From positions 434,001 through 498,000 of the forward strand of contig NZ_OW659496.1 of the NCBI RefSeq assembly GCF_940143175.1: a DNA stretch of 64,000 bases, in the 5' to 3' direction. Below the pieces are notes generated by a model. That model did no database searches. It worked only from the letters and a program-made list of their open reading frames with translations, and had not been told where the DNA came from. Each line of letters opens with the position of its first letter. Position 1 is the stretch's first letter. Positions 57,207 to 64,000 of the stretch are shown here, one piece after another. The stretch comes from Erysipelothrix amsterdamensis. GTDB lineage: Bacteria > Bacillota_I > Bacilli_A > Erysipelotrichales > Erysipelotrichaceae. The position numbers were made by a program, and so were the translations under genes.

Positions 57207-58316
57207 ATGAAGAAGAATATTACGCTTGAAGAAGCATATGGTGATGTGAATTTAGAAATGCTTGCGGATTTTACGCTTACAAATGGTATCTCAGGTCATG
57301 AAAAAGATGTTGCAAATGTCTTTAAATCTTGGGTTGAAGAAAGTGCAGATGATATCTGCTTTGATAACCTCGGTTCAATTATTGCTCATAAAAAAGGTGC
57401 TGAAAATGGGCCTAAAATTATGTTGGCAGGGCACATTGATGAGGTAGGTTTCCTTGTTCGAAGCATCGATGATAATGGTTTCTTACGAATTCATCCAGTC
57501 GGCGGATGGTGGCCACATGTGTTATTATCACAACCAGTCACAATTCAAACACGAGACGGTAAAATGTATGTTGGTGTTACGGGATCAAAAGCACCTCATG
57601 GGATGACGCCTGCGGTTCGTAACAAAGTTATGGATATCACAGAAGTTTTTGTTGATCTGGGTGTCGCATCAAAAGATGAAGTAGAATTATTAGGAATTCA
57701 AGTTGGGGATACTGTAACGCCAAAGGCAGATTTTCATGTTCTCGCTAATCCTAACTTCTTAATGTCAAAAGCATGGGATGACCGTATCGGTGCTGCTATT
57801 GTTGTTGATGTTATGAGACAACTTAAAGATGTTGAGACAGCATCACACATCTATTCTGTTGGAACAGTTCAAGAAGAAGTGGGCTTACGTGGAGCTCGTA
57901 CTGCAGCACAAACAATTAACCCTGATATCGCATTTGCTGTTGATGTCACAATCGCAACGGATACTCCGGGTGAAGACAACCGTATTAAAATGGGTGTTGG
58001 TGCTACTTTAGAAGTGATGGATGGCTCTGTAATTGGTCATAAAGGACTGCTTTACTACCTTCAAGACCTTGCGGAAGAAATGAACATTGACACACAGTTT
58101 GAAATCTTAGCTGCTGGAGGAACGGATTCCGGTGAAATCCATAAAGTTCATGATGGTGTTATTACGCTAACACTTTCGATTCCTGCGCGTTATATTCACT
58201 CGCACTTGGGTATTATTCATCGTAAAGATTATGCAGATACTGTTGCACTGATAACTGAATTCTGTAAACGATGCGATGCGGATGTACTCGAATCATTACA
58301 AAACTACAAAAGATAA
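57207..58316 (+). CDS. M42 family metallopeptidase (glutamyl/tetrahedral aminopeptidase type)
   Basis: 369 residues. Two-metal ligands in AGHIDEVGFLV, KAWDDRIGAAI, QEEVGLRGA and AVDVTIATDTPG; the C-terminal H in RYIHSHLGI. M42 enzymes form large tetrahedral particles that trim peptides in the cytoplasm. Single gene. Confidence 0.93.
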   Translation: MKKNITLEEAYGDVNLEMLADFTLTNGISGHEKDVANVFKSWVEESADDICFDNLGSIIAHKKGAENGPKIMLAGHIDEVGFLVRSIDDNGFLRIHPVGGWWPHVLLSQPVTIQTRDGKMYVGVTGSKAPHGMTPAVRNKVMDITEVFVDLGVASKDEVELLGIQVGDTVTPKADFHVLANPNFLMSKAWDDRIGAAIVVDVMRQLKDVETASHIYSVGTVQEEVGLRGARTAAQTINPDIAFAVDVTIATDTPGEDNRIKMGVGATLEVMDGSVIGHKGLLYYLQDLAEEMNIDTQFEILAAGGTDSGEIHKVHDGVITLTLSIPARYIHSHLGIIHRKDYADTVALITEFCKRCDADVLESLQNYKR

Positions 58317-58337
58317 GTCTATGACTTATCTTTTTTT
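58309..58337 (+). terminator. Terminator of the M42 peptidase gene
   Basis: AAAGATAAGTC-tat-GACTTATCTTT followed by T. Confidence 0.9.
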
Positions 58338-58367
58338 CCGTTATAATAGAATAAAGTGAGGTAGTGT

Positions 58368-58775
58368 ATGCTTAAAGAAACAGTTTTTATTGAGGCTCCT
58401 TTAGAAGTAGCCTGGGATCGATTCGAACTTGAATTCGCAAAACTCTTCAAGTGCAGTCCTAAAAAAATGCTTCATCGAGAAATGAAGGCAAAAGTTAAAA
58501 CCATGAATGGACGTGAAATTGAATTGAAACAACGCGTTATCATTCATGATCGCTATAAACATTTTGCGTTTGTATCTGAAAATCCTAAAGAAAACGTAAC
58601 AACACATTATGAATTTTTTGAGGACAAAGATGGAACGTTTGTTTCTTCTTATGACGAAAAGAGCAAAGGCGAAATGGTGTATCGCCTTCCTTTTGTTAAA
58701 CAGAAAGTTCGAAAACAGCTTAAAGGTCGTCTTCAACAGATTAAATTCATGATAGAAGCAGAAAAGGGAGCATAG
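58368..58775 (+). CDS. Small protein, possibly SRPBCC/DUF3284-like
   Basis: 135 residues. MLKETVFIEAPLEVAWDRFE is reminiscent of START/SRPBCC ligand-binding folds, and alternating strands (ITHYEFFEDKDGTFVSSYDE-like region) with a final amphipathic helix support it. Ligand unknown. AAGTGAGGTAGTGT precedes the ATG. The assignment rests on overall pattern only. Confidence 0.5.
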   Translation: MLKETVFIEAPLEVAWDRFELEFAKLFKCSPKKMLHREMKAKVKTMNGREIELKQRVIIHDRYKHFAFVSENPKENVTTHYEFFEDKDGTFVSSYDEKSKGEMVYRLPFVKQKVRKQLKGRLQQIKFMIEAEKGA

Positions 58776-58784
58776 CTCCCTTTT
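58762..58784. terminator. Bidirectional terminator between the SRPBCC-like and GntR genes
   Basis: AAAAGGGAGC-at-AGCTCCCTTTT, overlapping both gene ends. Confidence 0.8.
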
Positions 58785-59490
58785 AAATTGGACTGGATAA
58801 TTTCAAAAAACGTGCATATTTATAATGGTGGTAGTCAATTGAATAATCAAAAATCTCTCCATTTTTAAGCATGGCTTTACTGGTAGTCTTTAAAGCCGGG
58901 TCGCCTTGATGAAGTCCAAGTAACTCGGCATTAATATCATCTAAAGAACACGCCTCTATTAAGCGGTCGATATAGCCAACTTCTTGTCGAAGACCTTCTT
59001 GTATATAGGAATAGATAGAGTTTTCAATGATTTCTCGATTTAGATAGGGAATCAAATTACGATTAAAGTAAGAATACTCAACAACCCATCGGTTTCCATC
59101 CACAATACGTAGCCGATTTACAAAATACAATTGGGTACCGACTTCGCAATTCATCTCGATCGCAATCTCACGATTGGCAATAATCTCTTGAAAATCTAAG
59201 ATTTTCGTTTCAATACGATTTTTTTTATGATTTGACGATAAACCGTGAAAGTTTTCTAAGTTTATCGCATTAATGTGGTCCACATCTCGCACAAACATAC
59301 CACTCCCTTGAACGGAAATAATATAACCTTGTCGTGACAGGAGGGCAATGGCTTTTCGAATGGTATTTCGACTCACATTAAATTCCTGCATCAACGCTTC
59401 TTCTGTAGGGATTTTTGTATTAGATGGATAGATACCATCCATAATACGATCTTCTATTATAGTACTAATCATACGATACTTATGTGACAT
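58783..59490 (-). CDS. GntR-family regulator with UTRA domain
   Basis: 235 residues. Winged-helix N-terminus (IEDRIMDGIYPSNTKIPTEEALMQEFNVSRNTIRKAIALLSRQGYIISVQGSGMFV) and a UTRA effector domain (VNRLRIVDGNRWVVEYSYFNRNLIP, DPALKTTSKAMLKNGEIFDYSIDYHHYKYARF). HutC/YvoA-type regulators usually bind a sugar phosphate or amino acid derivative. No metabolic operon is adjacent, so the target is distant. Its promoter has an extended -10 (TGGTATAAT). Confidence 0.9.
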   Translation of the reverse strand: MSHKYRMISTIIEDRIMDGIYPSNTKIPTEEALMQEFNVSRNTIRKAIALLSRQGYIISVQGSGMFVRDVDHINAINLENFHGLSSNHKKNRIETKILDFQEIIANREIAIEMNCEVGTQLYFVNRLRIVDGNRWVVEYSYFNRNLIPYLNREIIENSIYSYIQEGLRQEVGYIDRLIEACSLDDINAELLGLHQGDPALKTTSKAMLKNGEIFDYSIDYHHYKYARFLKLSSPI

Positions 59491-59547
59491 AATGTGCTCC
59501 TTTATCTCAATTATACCATGGTCTAAGAAAAGTAACGCAAACGCTCT

Positions 59548-59574
59548 GTAAGGATTGATGATATTAATCCTTAC
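59548..59574. other. Hairpin in the GntR-ppiB intergenic region
   Basis: TGTAAGGATT...AATCCTTACA, ten-base arms without a T run, in a 205-base gap between divergent genes. Possible operator or remnant. Confidence 0.35.
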
Positions 59575-59695
59575 AAATAAAATTTTTAGGTTTTGGACCC
59601 TTGATGTTGGAATAGACTAATTCGCCTTATGCTTTCAAGAATTCCTCCTAGTAAAAGTATAGCACTTTTGCTATGATTGTCACGGAGGTATTTTT

Positions 59696-60175
59696 ATGAC
59701 ACAAACAATTAAAATTACAATGAATAATGGTAAAACCATGACAGCAGAGCTTTATGAAGACATTGCGCCTAAAACAGTCGCAAACTTTGTGAAGTTGATT
59801 GAAGAAAAGTTTTATGATGGTTTGATTTTTCACCGTGTAATTCCTGGATTTATGATTCAAGGTGGATGCCCTAATGGAACTGGAATGGGTGGTCCGGGTT
59901 ATGAAATCGAAGGCGAATTTACTTCAAACGGTTTTAAAAATGATTTAGTACACAGTAAAGGTGTTTTATCAATGGCACGTGCTATGGATCCAAATAGCGC
60001 AGGAAGTCAATTCTTTATCATGGCTGAAGATGCACCGCATTTAGATGGTCAATATGCAAGTTTTGGTAAATTAGTGGATGGACTTGATGTGGTTGATGAG
60101 ATTGTTCATGTTAAACGTGATCGCAACGATAAGCCAACAGAACCTCAAATCATTAAAACAATTGAATTAATCTAA
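59696..60175 (+). CDS. Cyclophilin-type peptidylprolyl isomerase
   Basis: 159 residues, cytoplasmic. FHRVIPGFMIQGG holds the catalytic Arg, and GVLSMARAMDPNSAGSQFFIM plus HLDGQYASFGKLVDGLDVVDEI complete the active site. Speeds proline cis-trans isomerisation during folding. GGAGG precedes the ATG. Confidence 0.95.
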   Translation: MTQTIKITMNNGKTMTAELYEDIAPKTVANFVKLIEEKFYDGLIFHRVIPGFMIQGGCPNGTGMGGPGYEIEGEFTSNGFKNDLVHSKGVLSMARAMDPNSAGSQFFIMAEDAPHLDGQYASFGKLVDGLDVVDEIVHVKRDRNDKPTEPQIIKTIELI

Positions 60176-60210
60176 TAAAGGAAGGTGTGTGATGCACCTT
60201 TTCTTTATTT
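60174..60210 (+). terminator. Terminator of the cyclophilin gene
   Basis: AATAAAG-ga-AAGGTG...CACCTT-tt-CTTTATT. Confidence 0.7.
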
Positions 60211-60284
60211 CAAAGGTAATAGGAATTGTCTGAATTTTATAGTATAATACCCCATGTATATAAAGCCTTTCAAGGAGGTTATGA

Positions 60285-61430
60285 ATGAAGAAAAAACTTG
60301 ATTATATATTAAAGCACAATAAAGTATTGTTGATTGTATTTACAAAGACACTCTCGATGATTTTTCGATTCATCGGATTGTTTATTCGCACCGAAGAAAA
60401 TTTAATTTTAATTTCCGCGAATTCCCGCGGATATAATGATAGCCCTCGCGCAATTTATGAGTATATGAAAAAGGATGCGAAATATGCTCAGTATCGTTTT
60501 GTGTGGGCTGTTGATGATGTTACGCAATCCATTGAAGGGGCAGATCTTGTTAAAGCGGATACGTGGCAATATTTCAAGACTGCTTTGAAAGCACAATATT
60601 GGATTACCAGTGTTAATATTGAACGTGGTTTACATTTTAAAAAGAAAAAGACCGTCTTTCTTAATACATGGCACGGCGTCGCAATTAATGAAATGGGGAA
60701 TGCGGTAGCGGGACGTACTGATTTTGATTGGTCTGACACAGATTATATTTGTTATAGCGCGGAAAATGAAAGACCGATTTATTATCGTGACTTTAATGCG
60801 CGTCCAGAGTCAATGATTCCTACAGGTCTTCCACGTAATGATGAATTGTATCATGTGGATCCTAATAAAGTCATTGAAATTAAGAAAAACTTGCAGATAC
60901 CAGAAGACAAAAAGGTGATTTTATACGCACCGACATGGCGTGATAGTGAAGATTTTGGTAAGAGTTACCAAATCAAGCCACCGATTGATTGTGACGTTTG
61001 GAAAAAAGCTTTGGGCGATGAGTATGTTGTGATTTTAAGAACCCACCCGTATACCAACGAATTGATGGGTGTTACCTTTGATGATTTCTTCTTTGATGGA
61101 ACGATGTATCCTCGTGTTAATGACTTGATGATGATTTCAGATATGCTTATCTCAGATTACTCAAGTATTATCTTTGATTATTGTGTTCTTGAAAGACCTG
61201 TAATCTGTTTTGGTTATGATTATGAAGCGTATTCTGAAAAACGTGGATTCTATATTGACTTAGAGACAGTGATTCCAAGCGGTATCATTCGAGATGAAAC
61301 ACATCTCATTGAGCACATTAAATCGATGGACTATGAAGAACAAGTTTCAAAGACAAAAGTGATGAAAGAAAATCATGTCACCTATGGCGGTAATGCCACT
61401 GAACAGATTGTTAATGTTGTATTTGGATAA
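60285..61430 (+). CDS. CDP-glycerol glycerophosphotransferase family protein (TagB/TagF-like)
   Basis: 381 residues. NTWHGVAINEMG, TGLPRNDELY, ILYAPTWRDSEDFG, LRTHPY and ISDMLISDYSSIIFDYCVLERPVICFGYDYE are the conserved blocks of teichoic acid primases and polymerases. The length fits TagB or a stand-alone catalytic domain rather than full TagF. It adds glycerol phosphate or ribitol phosphate to a wall or capsule polymer. Monocistronic, AAGGAGG before the ATG. Confidence 0.9.
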   Translation: MKKKLDYILKHNKVLLIVFTKTLSMIFRFIGLFIRTEENLILISANSRGYNDSPRAIYEYMKKDAKYAQYRFVWAVDDVTQSIEGADLVKADTWQYFKTALKAQYWITSVNIERGLHFKKKKTVFLNTWHGVAINEMGNAVAGRTDFDWSDTDYICYSAENERPIYYRDFNARPESMIPTGLPRNDELYHVDPNKVIEIKKNLQIPEDKKVILYAPTWRDSEDFGKSYQIKPPIDCDVWKKALGDEYVVILRTHPYTNELMGVTFDDFFFDGTMYPRVNDLMMISDMLISDYSSIIFDYCVLERPVICFGYDYEAYSEKRGFYIDLETVIPSGIIRDETHLIEHIKSMDYEEQVSKTKVMKENHVTYGGNATEQIVNVVFG

Positions 61431-61433
61431 ATT

Positions 61434-61467
61434 AAAAAGCCGGTCCTTTAACGACCAGCTTTTTTTT
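61434..61467 (+). terminator. Terminator of the glycerophosphotransferase gene
   Basis: AAAAAGCCGGTC...GACCAGCTTTTTTTT. Confidence 0.88.
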
Positions 61468-61471
61468 ATCT

Positions 61472-61496
61472 AAAAAAAGGCAGCCATTGGCTGCCA
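61472..61496 (-). terminator. Terminator of the M24 peptidase gene
   Basis: TTGGCAGCCAATGGCTGCC followed on the minus strand by seven T, about 105 bases after the stop codon. Confidence 0.85.
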
Positions 61497-61600
61497 AATG
61501 CTTTGAGGGGATGTAAAGCATTACAATCTTATGACTGCATATACATCATACCTTCTAAAGATAGAGATGTAAATTAATACGAGTTCATTTCACAAGTGTT

Positions 61601-62647
61601 TCACTTTTTAATATCGCTAAACTCTTTTTTACATTGATTCATTACAAAGACACCATCCTTTGTAACGTGTACAAGATCTTCAATTCGGATACCACCTTTA
61701 CCAGGAATATAGATTCCCGGCTCGATTGAAAAGCACATTCCGGGTTCAATGATTCGATCGTTTTTGGAAGAAACATCGAGGTTTTCATGGCACTCAATAC
61801 CGATTCCATGTCCTGTACGATGTACAAAGTAAGGACCATAACCTGCAGCTTCAATAACAGCACGGGTTGCTTTATCAACATCCGACAAACGTGACCCTGG
61901 CTTTACTGCTTCAATACCTGCTTTATTTGCGGCTAGTACGATTTTATAGAGATGTTCCATCTCAGGGTTTTCGCCCATAAAGAAGCATCGTGTCATATCG
62001 GAACAATAGTCTTGATATATGCCACCCATGTCAATCAGTACTACATCGTCTTCGCGTAAGGTGCGACTTGATGGAACACCGTGGGGATCGGCAATGTTTT
62101 CAGTAAACAGTACGATGGGTTCAAAACTTACCCCCGTTAACGGTGTTGTGCTTTGCTTTTCGCGAACAATTTCAGCGAGTTCAATTTCAGTCATACCAAC
62201 TTTAAGCAAAGATTCCATTTCAAGCATAATGCGATCATTATGATGCGATGCTTCGATTAATGTTGATATTTCGAAATCATCTTTAAGGGTACGAATTTGT
62301 TCAAGGTAAGGCGAACCATTTACAACCGTGTATCCTTTATTAATAAAAGGGATTAAAAAGCGGGAAGCCCAATTCCCATCGACTGCAATATTTTTGTGGG
62401 TGAGATAATTTTCGATGAGCGATGTTGTATCGTCACCATCTTCATAGACAATTGTTTTTATATCTTTCGGTGCTTCAAAAAGTTTGTTTAAAAACAAAAT
62501 GGGTTCATGGTCTTTTCCGACCAAGAGTGCAATCATGCGCTCACCAACGTCAAAACGATGTCCAGTATAGTAAAAAATCATCATTTTATCTGAGATGATC
62601 AGTTGTGATTCCTGCATTAGATTTGTTAGTTTATCGATTCTTTTCAT
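61601..62647 (-). CDS. M24 family Xaa-Pro dipeptidase/aminopeptidase
   Basis: 348 residues from the ATG at 62647, which has AAAAGGAG seven bases upstream; the ATGs at 62668 and 62665 lie before that site. N-terminal creatinase-like domain, C-terminal pita-bread domain with metal ligands in VLIDMGGIYQDYCSDMTR, FVHRTGHGIGIECHE, FSIEPGIYIPGKGGIRIEDL. Cleaves X-Pro peptides in the cytoplasm. Confidence 0.94.
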   Translation of the reverse strand: MKRIDKLTNLMQESQLIISDKMMIFYYTGHRFDVGERMIALLVGKDHEPILFLNKLFEAPKDIKTIVYEDGDDTTSLIENYLTHKNIAVDGNWASRFLIPFINKGYTVVNGSPYLEQIRTLKDDFEISTLIEASHHNDRIMLEMESLLKVGMTEIELAEIVREKQSTTPLTGVSFEPIVLFTENIADPHGVPSSRTLREDDVVLIDMGGIYQDYCSDMTRCFFMGENPEMEHLYKIVLAANKAGIEAVKPGSRLSDVDKATRAVIEAAGYGPYFVHRTGHGIGIECHENLDVSSKNDRIIEPGMCFSIEPGIYIPGKGGIRIEDLVHVTKDGVFVMNQCKKEFSDIKK

Positions 62648-62741
62648 AGTGTTACTCCTTTTCATCATTATACGCTTGGTATTAAGGCAAATGCAATGTA
62701 CATATAAGTATGTTAGAATATGAAAGAAAGGATGATACTCT

Positions 62742-63098
62742 ATGAAACAAGGACATGAATCACAAGTTATTATCGTAAATCGTAATCCTTACGATTCCAG
62801 TATTCAAATTGTCATACCGCCGTTTCGTCCGATAAATCTTTTTGAAATTGAAGATAATTTTGAAGAAGTTAAACTAGAAATCGAAACAAAAATTATGAAC
62901 CAAGAGGTTGCTGAACGTATTGTTCTATTCGTTTCTGCTTTCAAAGAATCGATGGAAGAAGGGGATGTCTTACCGATTGTTGAGTATTTTATTTCAAGTG
63001 ATATTGAGAATATGGATCCTGATGAATTAAAGATGATCTTTGATGCAGTTAAGGAATTTATCACTTTGGTTAATGATGAGAATCGTTTAATGCATTAG
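62742..63098 (+). CDS. Hypothetical protein, 118 residues
   Basis: Acidic, soluble, no motif I recognise (VIIVNRNPYDSSIQIVIPPFRPINLFEIEDNF at the start, a helical second half). AAAGGATGATACT precedes the ATG. The downstream sequence AAAATCTCCTGCGATAC looks like the first arm of a terminator cut by the insertion sequence that follows. Confidence 0.6.
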   Translation: MKQGHESQVIIVNRNPYDSSIQIVIPPFRPINLFEIEDNFEEVKLEIETKIMNQEVAERIVLFVSAFKESMEEGDVLPIVEYFISSDIENMDPDELKMIFDAVKEFITLVNDENRLMH

Positions 63099-63115
63099 AA
63101 AATCTCCTGCGATAC
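63099..63115 (+). terminator. Candidate first arm of a terminator interrupted by the right-edge IS
   Basis: AAAATCTCCTGCGATAC directly follows the stop codon. Its partner is not in the window; it should lie beyond the other end of the element. Confidence 0.45.
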
Positions 63116-63117
63116 TA

Positions 63118-64000
63118 GTACCTGTCAAGTTGACACTAAATAAAAAGTAGATTTATATTTGATAGGACTAAGATATCCAAGGTCTTTCTGGATACGTTCG
63201 GTATTATACCAATGAACGTATCCTTTTATTTTTGTTTTTGCTTCTTGTTTTGTTAATTTCCCATCGATTCTAATACATTCTTCCTTTAGTTGGGAAAACC
63301 AATTTTCTATTGGACTGTTTTGCCAGCAATGTCCAGGTTTCGACATACTCCTTATATACCCATGTTTTTCCAATTTATCAATATAGTACCCTGAATAGTA
63401 AAGAGAGCCTTGATCCGAATTGATCATTGCAATGTTAGAACTAGCCTTAGGAAGCCTCTTCATCGTATCTTTTTAATAATTCAATGTTATTTTTTGTAGA
63501 GAGAATATGCTATAATTTCATTATTAAAGAGATCTTTAATAGCAGATAGATACAGTAATCCGTCTGAACATTGAATGTAACTGACATCGGTTGAAAGCTT
63601 TTCTAGGGGTTTCGTTGATGTGAAGTCTTCATTCATTAGGTAAGGAGCCATTTTTCGATGGCTCTTTTCTTTTCTCAATTTTTCGAAAAACGGACGTCTT
63701 ACTCTAACTTTGGTTTTGATATTCAGTTCGTTTTTGTATCGCCTTATAAGTTTATGGTTCAAGACAACGCCATGCACTTGCTCGATATGGTACTTTAAAC
63801 GCATTGTTCCATATACTCCGTTTAATCTATTATGTTCACCTAATATAATATCAGCTGTCGCAGAATTAAAATTATTCATAACGGGTTTCCCGTTTTTTAA
63901 CCACTTATAATAACTTTGCCTTACAATTTGCAATACATCACACAGTCTTGAAACAGGGTACTCTTTTTTAAGAATATCTATAATCTGATATTTTTCTATT
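63118..64000 (-). mobile_element. IS3-family (IS150-like) element, decayed, continuing past the window
   Basis: The left end CCTGTCAAGTTGACA resembles the tip of the IS150-type element at 12580 (CCTGTCAAGTAGACAG). It contains a frameshifted OrfB; OrfA and the other end lie outside. Confidence 0.75.
63125..64000 (-). pseudogene. IS3-family OrfB transposase, frameshifted, 5' end outside the window
   Basis: From the right edge the frame runs IEKYQIIDILKKEYPVSRLC...VRQSYYKW, through the HTH_21 part (GVYGTMRLKYH) and the first catalytic Asp (STDVSYIQ), and breaks after EIIAYSL near 63487. A two-base loss in a TC repeat (TATTCTCTCTACA where TATTCTCTCTCTACA restores the frame into STKNNIEL) explains the first break, and a second indel near 63465 is needed to reach the last frame (MKRLPKASSNIAMINSDQGSLYYS...NSPIENWFSQLKEE). 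The catalytic Asp and Glu of the last part are intact but unusable. Confidence 0.85.

Noticed and set aside
59575-59690. A possible small minus-strand ORF: AGGAGG followed by TTG-AAA-GCA and, after an in-frame stop, a reading GELVYSNIKGPK.
   Set aside because: A stop codon separates the start from the readable part, and no relative is known to me, so it cannot be supported as a gene.

Overview
The window looks like a chromosomal segment of a low-GC Firmicute. The best fit is the Erysipelotrichia, probably Erysipelothrix. This is an inference from several traits together: AT-rich DNA, strong AGGAGG ribosome sites, choline-binding-type wall repeats on a secreted glucosaminidase, a LicC-like cytidylyltransferase, a pyruvate formate-lyase, and an rrn operon with no spacer tRNA. 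Nothing looks like a plasmid, prophage or CRISPR locus. The unusual content is insertion sequences, attenuators and small cell-surface loci.

Layout. 1-6,700: the end of a DUF349 protein, a membrane HExxH protein overlapping an acetyltransferase, an IS30-type element, and a minus-strand run of small genes (PLD-like, ClbS-like, a frameshifted B3/B4-domain gene, a DUF7000-like gene). 6,700-10,250: tRNA-Leu, a LytTR/LiaF-like pair, endonuclease IV, a PfpI-like protein and a structured gap. 10,250-19,950: pyruvate formate-lyase, an IS150-type element, a lactonase-like propeller, a GH4 phospho-glycosidase, a HAD phosphatase, an IS3-type element and an RpiR regulator. 20,000-30,250: tRNA-Ser, an MBOAT/DHHW acyl-transfer pair, an aminotransferase/cytidylyltransferase pair, a sugar-phosphate transferase, a LytB-like autolysin and a second copy of the IS3-type element. 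30,250-36,250: oligoendopeptidase F, then an aromatic amino acid-type ABC transporter with two binding-protein genes. Each of these has its own promoter, leader peptide and terminator. 36,360-41,490: 16S-23S-5S rRNA. 41,690-47,090: a sugar-type ABC importer with an embedded metallo-beta-lactamase gene. 47,100-64,000: a WYL regulator pair, deoxynucleoside kinase, serine acetyltransferase, PurA, a 5'-nucleotidase-like enzyme, a heterodimeric ABC exporter, peptidases, a GntR regulator, cyclophilin, a teichoic-acid-type polymerase and a decaying IS3-family element at the right edge.

Two observations stand out. (1) Every insertion sequence in the window lies in or at an intrinsic terminator. Two IS3-type copies split the hairpin in its loop, the IS150-type element splits another, and the IS30-type element is flanked by a perfect 25-bp duplication of a whole terminator. 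The truncated element at the right edge follows what looks like half of a terminator, which gives a prediction for the sequence beyond the window. (2) The two binding-protein genes at 32.3 and 33.6 kb are each preceded by a short leader ORF ending in an aromatic codon run (SSFFYFR and WSYYYYF). Mutually exclusive antiterminator and terminator pairings follow each ORF. This is ribosome-mediated attenuation by aromatic amino acids, in a phylum that normally uses T-boxes or TRAP for this.

Functions are assigned from motifs read by eye. No database search was run.
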